NCBI GenBank assembly: GCA_964614655.1
Contig: CAZTPF010000004.1
Span: 38,955 to 102,954, forward strand
Reading direction: 5' to 3'
Origin: Casp-actino8 sp964614655
GTDB lineage: Bacteria; Actinomycetota; Acidimicrobiia; Acidimicrobiales; Ilumatobacteraceae
Length of the DNA: 64,000 nt
Shown in pieces: positions 14,797 through 22,587 of the stretch; the stretch's first letter is position 1, and each line of letters opens with the position of its first letter. A program made the position numbers and the translations under genes. Under the pieces are notes generated by a model. That model saw only the letters and a program-made list of their open reading frames with translations. It did not search any database and was not told the DNA's origin.

Positions 14797-15858
14797 TCAA
14801 CCCGTCGGGCGTCGATTCAGAAAACGGGGTGACGTCACCACGCCGGCGATGCTGGTGCCGCGCACGTCGATCTCGACACCTGTTCCGTCGCTCACGCTCG
14901 AGTCGACGAAGGCCAGAGCGATGGCGTGTCCGAGTGTCGGCGAATAGTTGCCGCTCGTGACCGTTCCGATCGGCCGTCCCTCCGACGACACAACGGCTCC
15001 CTCGCGCGCCGGTCGTCGACCTTCGACGGAGATGCCCACCAGGCGCCGGGTGATCCCGGCGTCGCGTTCACGTTCGAGCGCGGAGCGGCCGACGAATTCA
15101 CCCTTGCTCCACGCCACCACCCATTGGAGACCGGCCTGGAGAGGTGTGATTCCCGGTCCGAGTTCGTGACCGTGAAGGGGAAGGCCTGCTTCGAGTCGGA
15201 GCGTGTCGCGGGCTCCGAGTCCGGCCGGCGCACCACCTGCTTCGACCAACGCGTTCCACAAGCCGCCGGCGTGGGAGGCCGGAACGGCGATCTCGAGACC
15301 GTCCTCCCCCGTGTAGCCGGTTCCGGCCACGGTGCATTCGACGCCGTTCCACACCACGTGTGCCACCTCGTTTCGGCGAACGGTCGTGGAGAGCACCCGG
15401 GTCGCGACGTCATGGCTGTTCGGTCCTTGTACTGCGATCACGGCCCGTCGTGACGTGGTGTCGACACCGCCGATCACGCCGATGACTCTCGACGTGTTCG
15501 ACGCGTTCGGGACGACGTCGAAACGATCGACTCCGGTCCCGTCGTCGGGAAGCCACCACACGATGATGTCGTCGAGAACCGATCCGTCCTCGTCGAGAAG
15601 ATGGGTGTACTGCGACCGTCCGGGTCCGATCTTGTGAAGATCGTTGGTGAAGGCCCGTTGAAGGCGTTCGAACGCGTCACTCCCCTCGACGCGCACCGTC
15701 CCGAGATGGGAGACGTCGAAGATCGCGCACGACTCGCGACAAGAAATGTGTTCGGCGATCGTTCCCCCGGCGTACTGCAGAGGCATCTCCCATCCGCCGA
15801 AGGGGACGAGCTTGGCGCCGAGCCGGACGTGTACGTCGTGGAGCGGCGAACGATGCAT
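14797..15858 (-). CDS. gcvT: Aminomethyltransferase, T-protein of the glycine cleavage system
   Basis: 353 residues, the normal size. It transfers the methylene group from aminomethyl-lipoyl GcvH to tetrahydrofolate, releasing ammonia. Family features: LVPFGGWEMPLQYAGG near the N-terminus, FDVSHLGTVRVEG, a GYTGEDGLEI motif and the C-terminal VTSGNYSPTLGHAIAL. Its start lies 5 bases after the stop of the small MerR gene, so the two form an operon. It is convergent with the 14175 gene. Confidence 0.95.
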   Translation of the reverse strand: MHRSPLHDVHVRLGAKLVPFGGWEMPLQYAGGTIAEHISCRESCAIFDVSHLGTVRVEGSDAFERLQRAFTNDLHKIGPGRSQYTHLLDEDGSVLDDIIVWWLPDDGTGVDRFDVVPNASNTSRVIGVIGGVDTTSRRAVIAVQGPNSHDVATRVLSTTVRRNEVAHVVWNGVECTVAGTGYTGEDGLEIAVPASHAGGLWNALVEAGGAPAGLGARDTLRLEAGLPLHGHELGPGITPLQAGLQWVVAWSKGEFVGRSALERERDAGITRRLVGISVEGRRPAREGAVVSSEGRPIGTVTSGNYSPTLGHAIALAFVDSSVSDGTGVEIDVRGTSIAGVVTSPRFLNRRPTG

Positions 15859-15863
15859 TCGAA

Positions 15864-16307
15864 TCAGACGGCGCGACGCTCGGGACGCGCCATCTCGGGG
15901 AACAAGGCCACGATCTGTCCGTCGACTTGTTCCTTGACATGCGCGATGGGAAGGAGGTTGAGGACTCCTTGGCCTCGGCGAACGACGTCGATCAGCTCGT
16001 CACCCTGGCAGAGAACCACACTCGAACCGTCGATCACGAGATGGGCCGACGTGATGTCTTCGTCGACGTGCCGGCGGACGTAGTCGAACACTTCGCGCAC
16101 CGATTCGAGACGTAAACCGGCGTCGAGAAGGCTCTTGACCATACGCAGTTCGAGAAGATCGCGGTAGCTGTAGTGACGACGCGATCCGCTTCCCTTGGCG
16201 TCGACGATCGACGGGCGAACGAGATCGGTGCGCGCCCAGTAGTCGAGTTGGCGATAGCTGATGCCGACCACGTCGGCGGCTTGGGTTCCCGAGAAAGTGA
16301 GTGTCAC
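15864..16307 (-). CDS. MerR-family transcriptional regulator (Rv1830-like)
   Basis: 147 residues. The winged helix of MerR proteins is visible at the start (VGISYRQLDYWARTDLVRPS), followed by RHYSYRDLLELRMVKSLLDAGLRLE and then a helix and a C-terminal sensing region. Sequence and context match the short MerR of the actinobacterial gcv cluster (M. tuberculosis Rv1830). The GTG at 16307 is chosen for its GAGGGCG ribosome-binding site 3-5 bases upstream and because a -10 (TACCCT at 16359-16364) lies inside longer alternatives. A perfect inverted repeat at 16328-16349 in the leader suggests autoregulation. Confidence 0.85.
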   Translation of the reverse strand: MTLTFSGTQAADVVGISYRQLDYWARTDLVRPSIVDAKGSGSRRHYSYRDLLELRMVKSLLDAGLRLESVREVFDYVRRHVDEDITSAHLVIDGSSVVLCQGDELIDVVRRGQGVLNLLPIAHVKEQVDGQIVALFPEMARPERRAV

Positions 16308-16327
16308 GTCGCCCTCGTCAGATCGGT

Positions 16328-16349
16328 GACACGCGCCGTCGCGCGTGTC
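16328..16349. promoter_or_regulatory. Inverted repeat in the leader of the small MerR gene
   Basis: GACACGCG-CCGTCG-CGCGTGTC: two perfect 8-bp arms around 6 bases, between the minus-strand -10 at 16359-16364 and the GTG at 16307. Candidate autoregulatory site or leader hairpin. Confidence 0.4.
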
Positions 16350-16358
16350 GGGAGGGGC

Positions 16359-16364
16359 AGGGTA
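16359..16364 (-). promoter_or_regulatory. -10 element of the small MerR gene
   Basis: TACCCT on the minus strand; transcription would start near 16350 and give a leader of about 43 bases. Confidence 0.4.
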
Positions 16365-16420
16365 CGGCGGTGACGCGACGTCGTCAACCATCACAGTCGA
16401 CGGACGCCCTCAACACCTGC

Positions 16421-16918
16421 TCAGGGCGCGAAGTCCTCGGGCTTGATGCTGTCGATGAAATCGCGGAATTCGTCGACGAGCTCGTCGACCTCGCCGTCGC
16501 CGGGTTCGTCGTCGAACTGGGCGACCCGCCCGGCCGTGTCGAGAACGTCGTCGTCGCACAGGATGGGGCAGCCGGCTCGAACCGCCACGGCGATGGCGTC
16601 GGACGGTCGAGCCGACACCGTGACTCCACCCTGCCGCGAATTGAGATGGATCTCCGCGAAGAAGGTCCCCTCCTCGACGTTGGTGATCACCACCTTCGAC
16701 GGATCGGATCCGAGGGCTCCGAGGAGATCGAGAACGAGGTCGTGAGTGAGCGGCCTCGGCGGTGTGCGGCCGTTGATTCCGAGTTGGATGCTGGCGGCCT
16801 CCGGCTCGCCGATGTAGATCGGAAGGACTCGGCGCTCGCCTTCGCGTTCGCGCAGGAACACCACGTGTACTCGGCCGGGCATCTCCAGCCGCACGCCAAC
16901 CAGTTCCATGGCGACCAT
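16421..16918 (-). CDS. Bifunctional nuclease family protein (DUF151)
   Basis: 165 residues. The DUF151 core is visible: VVFLREREGERRVLPIYIGE, then a Glu-Ala-x3 helix, TPPRPLTHDLVLDLLGALG and the conserved SARPSDAIAVAVRAGCPI. Family members from other bacteria show DNase and RNase activity; actual activity here is unknown. It corresponds to Rv1829 between the two MerR genes. TACTGT stands 6 bases before the ATG at 16918, so it probably has its own leaderless transcript. Confidence 0.9.
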   Translation of the reverse strand: MVAMELVGVRLEMPGRVHVVFLREREGERRVLPIYIGEPEAASIQLGINGRTPPRPLTHDLVLDLLGALGSDPSKVVITNVEEGTFFAEIHLNSRQGGVTVSARPSDAIAVAVRAGCPILCDDDVLDTAGRVAQFDDEPGDGEVDELVDEFRDFIDSIKPEDFAP

Positions 16919-16924
16919 GAGCCG

Positions 16925-16930
16925 ACAGTA
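16925..16930 (-). promoter_or_regulatory. Leaderless -10 element of the DUF151 gene
   Basis: TACTGT on the minus strand, 6 bases before the ATG at 16918. Confidence 0.5.
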
Positions 16931-16950
16931 GCCGGAAAATCGAAGGGTCG

Positions 16951-17796
16951 TCAGCGCGACTCGGAGCGGGGCTCGCGCAGTGTGCCGACACCCCGCGCCA
17001 CGAGAATGGCTCGCAGGCGACCGCCGAGATCGGACAGTTCGTCGAGAAGTTGGTTGGCCTCGGCCCGTGCATCGGGGGTTCGACGCCGGAGCACGGGCAG
17101 CACTCGTTGTTCGAGCAGGCCGGCTTCACGATCGGCGGCGATCTTCCAGGCCTTCAGGTGACGGATGTCGACACCGGCGGCGAGGAAGCCGGCCGCCACT
17201 TCGGCGATGGCCAGATCGTGCTCGTCGAAGAGATCGGCAGAACGTCGCGACTTGCCGTCGACCGCCCCCACCAGTCCGAAGGTTTCGAGGTCGGCGAACC
17301 CGCTCGGGTCGAGGCCTGACACCTCGAGGATCTCGGCCCGGGTGTAGGTGGCCGGTCGACCGACGGAGTCGGACGGGTCCGGAGGCGCGGGGCGTTTCGG
17401 TGCCTTGTCGACGATGACGTCGGGACGGACCGCTCGCCGACTCGGATGAGCCGGGGCCACGGGGGCCGAAGTCTCGGCCGGATCGTTCTGATCGGTCGAC
17501 GTGGAAACCGACGCCTCGGGTCGAGGTGTCCCCGAGGGCGGAGTGTCGAGTCGGTCCTTGATGATGCGAAGCGGCAGGAAGTTCTCCTTCTGCTCGCGCA
17601 AGATGAACTTCAGACGGTCGACGTCGTCGTCGTAGAACTTGCGGTAGCCCGACGGAGTGCGCTCGGGAACGATGAGGCCCTGGCTCTCGAGGAACCGGAT
17701 CTTGGAGATGGTGATGTCGGGGAACTCTTCGAGGAGGAGTCCGAGCACCTCTCCGATCGACAGATAGGGACGTTCGGCGGTCGACCGTTGACTCAC
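16951..17796 (-). CDS. MerR-family transcriptional regulator (Rv1828-like)
   Basis: 281 residues. The N-terminal winged helix reads LSIGEVLGLLLEEFPDITIS KIRFLESQGL in the family pattern, ending with SGYRKFYDDDVDRLKFIL. A central Pro/Ala/Asp linker (about residues 85-140) is followed by a second helical domain containing YTRAEILEVSGLDPSGFADL. It matches Rv1828 of M. tuberculosis in order and architecture. The GTG start overlaps the stop of the FHA gene by four bases (GTGA), so translation is probably coupled to gcvH and the FHA protein. Confidence 0.85.
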   Translation of the reverse strand: MSQRSTAERPYLSIGEVLGLLLEEFPDITISKIRFLESQGLIVPERTPSGYRKFYDDDVDRLKFILREQKENFLPLRIIKDRLDTPPSGTPRPEASVSTSTDQNDPAETSAPVAPAHPSRRAVRPDVIVDKAPKRPAPPDPSDSVGRPATYTRAEILEVSGLDPSGFADLETFGLVGAVDGKSRRSADLFDEHDLAIAEVAAGFLAAGVDIRHLKAWKIAADREAGLLEQRVLPVLRRRTPDARAEANQLLDELSDLGGRLRAILVARGVGTLREPRSESR

Positions 17797-18257
17797 GCCA
17801 GCTCCGACGACGCGACGAAGAGAAGTCGGAAACGGCCGATCAGGATCTCGTCACCTTGTTGGAGGACGACGGAGTCGACGCGTCGCTGATTGACGTAGGT
17901 CCCGTTCAAGGACCCGACGTCGCGCAACACGTACTCGTCGGTGTCGCGGCGGATCTCGGCGTGACGACGCGACACCGAGATGTCGTCGAGGCTGATGTCG
18001 CTGTCGGGGTGACGACCGAGGCGTGTGGTGGGATCCTGCAGCGCGAAACGCTGTCCGGCCTGCGGTCCGGATCGGACCATCAGGGCGGCGGTTCCGGTGC
18101 GCACGGCGGTTCCACCGTCTCCGAAGACCGGTTCGTGTCCGACCCGGGACAGGACCTGGGTGCGGTCGGGATCGGCGGTCGACGTGCCGCACGTCGGACA
18201 CGACGACGAGTCGCCGCTCACGCGGTTTCCGCAAGACGGGCAGAAGACCTTGCTCAC
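17793..18257 (-). CDS. FHA-domain protein with N-terminal zinc ribbon (GarA-like)
   Basis: 154 residues. Residues 1-25 hold CPSCGN...CPTCG (Cys 6, 9, 20, 23), a zinc ribbon. The FHA domain follows from about 58: GRHPDSDISLDDISVSRRHA, with the phosphothreonine-binding Arg, Ser and the SLNGTYVN loop. In mycobacteria the orthologous position (Rv1827, GarA) has an N-terminal ETTS phosphosite instead; here DPDRTQVLS (Thr33) is a candidate phosphosite. GarA regulates 2-oxoglutarate enzymes after PknG phosphorylation; that role is inferred from context only. The GTG start overlaps the gcvH stop by four bases. Confidence 0.85.
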   Translation of the reverse strand: MSKVFCPSCGNRVSGDSSSCPTCGTSTADPDRTQVLSRVGHEPVFGDGGTAVRTGTAALMVRSGPQAGQRFALQDPTTRLGRHPDSDISLDDISVSRRHAEIRRDTDEYVLRDVGSLNGTYVNQRRVDSVVLQQGDEILIGRFRLLFVASSELA

Positions 18258-18634
18258 GATCGACCGATGAGCTCGCGGTAGGCGTCGGGAGACATGAGGT
18301 GGTCGACGTCGGACGACGACATCGTGATTTCGCAGAGCCAGCCGTCGCCGTAGGGGTCGGAGTTCACGAGGGCCGGTTCGCTGTCGAGTCGATCGTTGAC
18401 CGAAGCGACGACACCGCTGACCGGTGCGTAGATGTCGGAGACCGACTTGGTGGACTCGACTTCGCTGAACGAATCACCGGACGCGACCGACGAGCCGACG
18501 GTCGGAGCCTGTACGAACACCACGTCGCCGAGCGCGTCCTGCGCGTAGTCGGTGATGCCGACACGAGCGGTGGTTCCGTCGACACGGACCCACTCGTGAT
18601 CGGACGAGTAGAGCAGGCCGTCGGGAACGAGCAT
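18254..18634 (-). CDS. gcvH: Glycine cleavage system H-protein (lipoyl carrier)
   Basis: 126 residues, the usual H-protein size. It carries the aminomethyl group on a lipoyl-lysine between GcvP and GcvT. The lipoylated lysine is in EVESTKSVSDIYAP (Lys about 63), and the N-terminal YSSDHEWVRVDG is standard. The ATG at 18634 is chosen because TAGAAT sits 7 bases upstream. It is the first gene of a coupled run gcvH-FHA-MerR on the minus strand. Confidence 0.95.
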   Translation of the reverse strand: MLVPDGLLYSSDHEWVRVDGTTARVGITDYAQDALGDVVFVQAPTVGSSVASGDSFSEVESTKSVSDIYAPVSGVVASVNDRLDSEPALVNSDPYGDGWLCEITMSSSDVDHLMSPDAYRELIGRS

Positions 18635-18641
18635 GGCCGAA

Positions 18642-18647
18642 ATTCTA
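18642..18647 (-). promoter_or_regulatory. Leaderless -10 element of gcvH
   Basis: TAGAAT on the minus strand, 7 bases before the ATG at 18634; close to the TATAAT consensus. Confidence 0.55.
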
Positions 18648-18692
18648 GTGGAAACGACGTGGCGAGTCGGCGAGTCGGCCGACCGAGTCCGG

Positions 18693-19283
18693 TCAGTGGG
18701 TGAGACTTCGCCGGATGACGGGCACGTACTGGATCGCCGTGACGTAACTGAGTGCGAGACCGATGGGGCCGATGATCCAGGCCGCGACCGTGAAGGCGTC
18801 GGCAATCGCGAGGGAGCTCTCACCCATCACGAATCCCGGAAAGGTGAACATGAGGATGAACGTGGCCCACTTGCCGAGGTAGGTGACGTCGAAACGCTCC
18901 ATGCCGGCCAGCAGAGTCAAGAGGGCGACCGTCCCACCGAACACGACTTCGCGAACCAGGACGGCGACGCAGAACCAGATCGGGGCCGAACCGTCGATCA
19001 TGATCGCGACGATGGTCACGACGAAGAGGAGACGGTCGGCGGTGGGATCGAAGACCTTGCCGAATTCGCTGACTTGATCGAAGCGCCGTGCGACCCAGCC
19101 GTCGACCCAGTCGGTCGCACCGAGGGCCCCGAGGAGCCACGCGGCCCAGGCTCGGTCGTCGCGCCCGAGGAGGAGCCAGAGGAAGAGCGGAAGGCAACAG
19201 AGTCGAACGAGGGTGATCAGGTTCGGCCAGGTCCAGACGTTCCAGGGTGGACGCGGCGCGTCCTGATGCGTCGTTCGGGCCAC
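18693..19283 (-). CDS. CDP-alcohol phosphatidyltransferase (PgsA-type)
   Basis: 196 residues with several hydrophobic helices. The CDP-alcohol motif D-x2-D-G-x2-A-R...G-x3-D-x3-D is visible as DWVDGWVARRFDQVSEFGKVFDPTAD with the metal-binding aspartates. The product could be phosphatidylglycerophosphate, as expected for the M. tuberculosis pgsA2 (Rv1822) position next to the gcv cluster, but other headgroups are possible. TACTGT precedes the GTG start by 6 bases; the gene shares a short divergent region with the SDR gene. Confidence 0.85.
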   Translation of the reverse strand: MARTTHQDAPRPPWNVWTWPNLITLVRLCCLPLFLWLLLGRDDRAWAAWLLGALGATDWVDGWVARRFDQVSEFGKVFDPTADRLLFVVTIVAIMIDGSAPIWFCVAVLVREVVFGGTVALLTLLAGMERFDVTYLGKWATFILMFTFPGFVMGESSLAIADAFTVAAWIIGPIGLALSYVTAIQYVPVIRRSLTH

Positions 19284-19289
19284 ATGCCG

Positions 19290-19295
19290 ACAGTA
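19290..19295 (-). promoter_or_regulatory. Leaderless -10 element of the 18693-19283 gene
   Basis: TACTGT on the minus strand, 6 bases before the GTG at 19283. Confidence 0.5.
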
Positions 19296-19339
19296 GACCG
19301 TGCGGACCGAACGGCGATCTCCGATCCGTGGGCCGGGTC

Positions 19340-19345
19340 TAGGGT
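19340..19345 (+). promoter_or_regulatory. Leaderless -10 element of the SDR gene
   Basis: TAGGGT, 6 bases before the ATG at 19352. Confidence 0.5.
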
Positions 19346-19351
19346 GCGGCC

Positions 19352-20164
19352 ATGCGCAGTGGCCTTCTGGACGGACGAGTCGTGCTGGTGACCGGGGGCG
19401 GTTCGGGTCTCGGGGCGGCCTTCGCCGGTCGGTTGGCCGACGACGGGGCCCACGTGGTGGTGGCCGACCTCGACGAGGCGGCGGCCGGCCGGGTGGCCTC
19501 GTCCATCGGCGGTGAGGTCGCGGTGTTCGACGTGGCCGATTCGGCGGCAGTCGATGCCGCGGTCGACCGAGTCGTCGCCCATCACGGTCGTCTCGACGTG
19601 GTCGTGAACAACGCCGGGATCGCACCGGCTCCGTCGCCGGAGCGAACCGAGATCAGCATCACCAATCAGATGAAGCGCATGGAGGGGCGAGCCGACGAGC
19701 AGATTCCCACCGATGCCACGGTCCTGTTGTCGGACGACGACTGGGACCGCATGATTCGCGTCCACCTCTACGGGGTCTTCCACGGTACGAGGGCAGCCCT
19801 TCGTCACATGACCCCCGCCCGTTCGGGATCGATCGTCAACGTGTCGTCGATTCTCGGGCTGCGGCCGATGGCCGGTGCACCGCACTACGCAGCGGCCAAG
19901 GCGGCCATCATCGCCTTCTCCAAGTCGGTCGCCCAGGAAGTCGCGCCGTTCGGCGTGCGAGTCAACACCGTGTGTCCGGGGTGGATCGACACTCCCCTGT
20001 TGTCGCCGATGGATCCCCTCGTTCTCGATGCGATCCGGATGCAGATACCGGTCGGGCGTATGGGAACCCCGGCCGAACTCGCCGAACTCGTTCGGTTCCT
20101 GGCCGGACCGGAGTCCTCGTACTGTGTGGGTGACGTCTTCACCGCATCCGGAGGTTGGGTCTGA
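19352..20164 (+). CDS. Short-chain dehydrogenase/reductase
   Basis: 270 residues. Classical SDR: TGGGSGLGAAFAGRL (dinucleotide-binding TGxxxGxG) near the N-terminus, NNAG, then the catalytic NVSSILG serine and the YAAAK Tyr-Lys pair. A longer insert (about residues 95-130) precedes the active site. The aspartate after beta-2 (VVADLDE) suggests NAD rather than NADP. The substrate is not predictable. The stop codon overlaps the start of the HIT gene (TGATG). Confidence 0.85.
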   Translation: MRSGLLDGRVVLVTGGGSGLGAAFAGRLADDGAHVVVADLDEAAAGRVASSIGGEVAVFDVADSAAVDAAVDRVVAHHGRLDVVVNNAGIAPAPSPERTEISITNQMKRMEGRADEQIPTDATVLLSDDDWDRMIRVHLYGVFHGTRAALRHMTPARSGSIVNVSSILGLRPMAGAPHYAAAKAAIIAFSKSVAQEVAPFGVRVNTVCPGWIDTPLLSPMDPLVLDAIRMQIPVGRMGTPAELAELVRFLAGPESSYCVGDVFTASGGWV

Positions 20165-20583
20165 TGCCGACGATCTTCACACGAATCATCGACGGAGAGA
20201 TTCCGGGAACCTTCGTCTGGAAGGACGATCAGGTGGTGGCCTTCATGTCGATCAACCCGATCGCGCCGGGTCACGTGCTCGTGGTGCCACGGGCCGAGAT
20301 CGATCACTGGATCGAGTGCCCTCCTGATCTCTCGCGGCGCCTTTTCGAAGTGGCTCACCTGATCGGTAGCGCGCAGCAGGCCGCCTTCGATTGCGAGCGG
20401 GTCGGCCTGGTCGTCGCCGGGTACGAAGTTCCGCACACCCACGTCCACGTGATCCCGACCGAGGGAATGCACCATCTGTCGTTCGCCAACGCCGCCGCCT
20501 CGGTGTCGCGCGACGATCTCGAGGACTGGGCCGAGCGCATCAGAGTCGCATTGCGCGCTGCCGGCCGGACCGAAGTCGTCTGA
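20164..20583 (+). CDS. HIT-family nucleotide-binding protein
   Basis: 139 residues, standard HIT size. The histidine triad is complete: HTHVHVIP near residue 98, and the N-terminal IFTRIIDGEIPGTFVW is typical of the Hint/HinT branch. Such enzymes hydrolyse nucleoside phosphoramidates or related adenylylated compounds. Translationally coupled to the SDR gene by an overlapping TGATG. A short palindrome-rich gap of 38 bases separates it from the convergent HMCES gene. Confidence 0.9.
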   Translation: MPTIFTRIIDGEIPGTFVWKDDQVVAFMSINPIAPGHVLVVPRAEIDHWIECPPDLSRRLFEVAHLIGSAQQAAFDCERVGLVVAGYEVPHTHVHVIPTEGMHHLSFANAAASVSRDDLEDWAERIRVALRAAGRTEVV

Positions 20584-20621
20584 TCCACGACGGGTGGCGA
20601 ATCGGCGTCGCTCGACGCGCG

Positions 20622-21326
20622 TCAGTCGATCCGGTCGAGAAGAGAGGCATCGTTGTTACGAACGGAGTTCACGCGCGTGCTGACGGCTCGAAGTTCGATC
20701 GTGGTGTCGAGGGCCGGAACCATGAGAGCCGTCAGTTCGGAACGATCGGAGTTCGCCGGGTCGAGCCACGTGTCCCAATCCGCCGATTCGAGAATGACGG
20801 GCATTCGATCGTGCACGGGAGCCACGACGGCGTTCGCCTGCGTCGTGAGCACACAGCACGTGTGGAGCCAGGGCGACTCGTCGTCGGCGCGCCAGGACGA
20901 CCACAGCCCGGCCACCGCGAGCGGGCGGCCATCCCGTCGCGTCACGTACACCGGCTCCTTGGGCGCCTTGGCCGGTCGTGGAGCGTCGTAGATCGTTCGC
21001 CATTCGTAGAAGCCGTCCATGGGAACGATGCAACGTCGGGACGGAACGAGGTGGCGGAACGACGGCTTCTCGAAGACGGTCTCGGAACGGGCGTTCACCA
21101 AGCGTGCCGAACCGGTCGCATCCTTGGCCCATCCCGGAACGAGTCCCCATTGAAAACGTCCGAGTCGCCGACGTCTCTCACGATCGACGGCAACCGCCAG
21201 CACGCGCGTGGTCGGAGCGACGTTGTGGTTGGGTGAGAACTCCGACACCTCGGACGACGGGGGTTCGGTCTCGAACAGGCGGGCCAGTTCGGCCGGCGGC
21301 GTGAGTGAGGTGAATCGACCGCACAC
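20622..21326 (-). CDS. SOS response-associated peptidase / HMCES-type abasic-site protein
   Basis: 234 residues. The SRAP domain begins MCGRF, so after Met removal Cys2 becomes the N-terminal nucleophile that crosslinks to abasic sites in single-stranded DNA. Other blocks: SPNHNVAPTT, FQWGLVPGWAKD and VPMDGFYEWR. The GTG at 21326 is confirmed by the need for Cys at position 2 and by TACGTT 6 bases upstream. Function: shielding of AP sites (YedK in E. coli, HMCES in humans). Not part of a visible SOS operon. Confidence 0.93.
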   Translation of the reverse strand: MCGRFTSLTPPAELARLFETEPPSSEVSEFSPNHNVAPTTRVLAVAVDRERRRRLGRFQWGLVPGWAKDATGSARLVNARSETVFEKPSFRHLVPSRRCIVPMDGFYEWRTIYDAPRPAKAPKEPVYVTRRDGRPLAVAGLWSSWRADDESPWLHTCCVLTTQANAVVAPVHDRMPVILESADWDTWLDPANSDRSELTALMVPALDTTIELRAVSTRVNSVRNNDASLLDRID

Positions 21327-21332
21327 ACTCGC

Positions 21333-21338
21333 AACGTA
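21333..21338 (-). promoter_or_regulatory. Leaderless -10 element of the HMCES-type gene
   Basis: TACGTT on the minus strand, 6 bases before the GTG at 21326, fixing the start that exposes Cys2. Confidence 0.5.
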
Positions 21339-21381
21339 CCGGGTCGGGGGGCTACCGTCGGAGACGATCGAAGGAGGGCCC

Positions 21382-22587
21382 ATGTCCACGACCACGTCCG
21401 TCACTCCGCATCCCGACCTCGGCTTCGCCGCATTCGACGCCGACAATCACTACTACGAGGCAGAAGACGCGTTCATTCGCCACATTCCAGCCGACATGGC
21501 GTCACGCTGTATGCAGTGGGCCGAGATCAAGGGCAAGCGACGACTTCTCGTCGGCGGTCGGGTGAATCGCTTCATCCCCAATCCGACCTTCGATCCGGTG
21601 TCGAAACCCGGTGCGCTCGACGACTACTTCCGAGGCCGAGTGTCCGGAGAAGACATGCGAAAGCTCTTCGGCGAACTCGATCCGATCAGTCCGGCCTACC
21701 GCGATCGCGACGCTCGTCTGGTGACGATGGACGAACAGGGAGTCGAGGCGGCCATGTTCTTTCCGACTCTCGCCGTCGGCATGGAGGAAGCGCTGAAGCA
21801 CGACGTTCCAGCCCTGTGCGCGGCATTTCGAGCCTTCAACCGCTGGGTCGACGAGGACTGGGGTCTCCACTACCAGGAACGGATCTTCGGCGCTCCGTAC
21901 ATCACGTTGGCCGATCCGAACTGGGCGGTCGAGGAGGCCGACTGGGCCATCTCCCGAGGTGCTCGTGTCGTGGTCATGCGGACCTCGCCGGCTCCGGTCG
22001 CCGGCGGAGGCACGCGCTCACCGGGTGACCCGGTCTTCGATCCCTACTGGGCGCGACTCGCCGAGGCCGGAGTCTCGGTCGCTTTCCACTCCGGTGACGC
22101 CGGGTACGGGCGCTACATCGACGACTGGGAGCCGACTGGCGAGTTCGAGGCCTTTCGCCAGTCTCCGATGCGCCTCATGACGAGTGATCGGGCACCCTTC
22201 GACATGTTCGCCGTCCTCGTGACGCACGGTGTCCTGTCCCGTCATCCGAAACTGCGCCTGGCGTCGATCGAAGCCGGTGCCGACTGGGTGCCGAATCTCG
22301 TGAAGAAATTCAAGAAGGCCTACTCTGCACAGCCGTTCCAATTCGCCAAGGATCCGGTCGAGCAGTTCCGCGAGCAGGTCTGGGTGGCGCCCTTCTACGA
22401 GGACGACCTCCGACTGCTTGCCGACACGATCGGCGTCGAGCGCCTCTTGTTCGGGAGCGACTTCCCGCATGCCGAAGGTCTGGCGGTGCCCACGTCGTTC
22501 AAGAACGACTTGGACGGCTTTTCCGATGCCGAGATCAAGATGGTGATGCGTGACAACGGATTCGCCTTCCTGGGAACGTCTTCATGA
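21382..22587 (+). CDS. Amidohydrolase-family (metal-dependent hydrolase) protein
   Basis: 401 residues. An amidohydrolase 2-type TIM-barrel: DADNHYYE near the N-terminus replaces the usual D-x-H, with further metal-binding or catalytic positions in FHSGD, HGVLSRHP and LLFGSDFPHAEG (terminal Asp). The family performs decarboxylation or hydrolysis of aromatic and related substrates. The ATG at 21382 is well set by AAGGAGGG 5 bases upstream. Its last bases overlap the next amidohydrolase gene (ATGA), so the two are one unit. Confidence 0.75.
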   Translation: MSTTTSVTPHPDLGFAAFDADNHYYEAEDAFIRHIPADMASRCMQWAEIKGKRRLLVGGRVNRFIPNPTFDPVSKPGALDDYFRGRVSGEDMRKLFGELDPISPAYRDRDARLVTMDEQGVEAAMFFPTLAVGMEEALKHDVPALCAAFRAFNRWVDEDWGLHYQERIFGAPYITLADPNWAVEEADWAISRGARVVVMRTSPAPVAGGGTRSPGDPVFDPYWARLAEAGVSVAFHSGDAGYGRYIDDWEPTGEFEAFRQSPMRLMTSDRAPFDMFAVLVTHGVLSRHPKLRLASIEAGADWVPNLVKKFKKAYSAQPFQFAKDPVEQFREQVWVAPFYEDDLRLLADTIGVERLLFGSDFPHAEGLAVPTSFKNDLDGFSDAEIKMVMRDNGFAFLGTSS

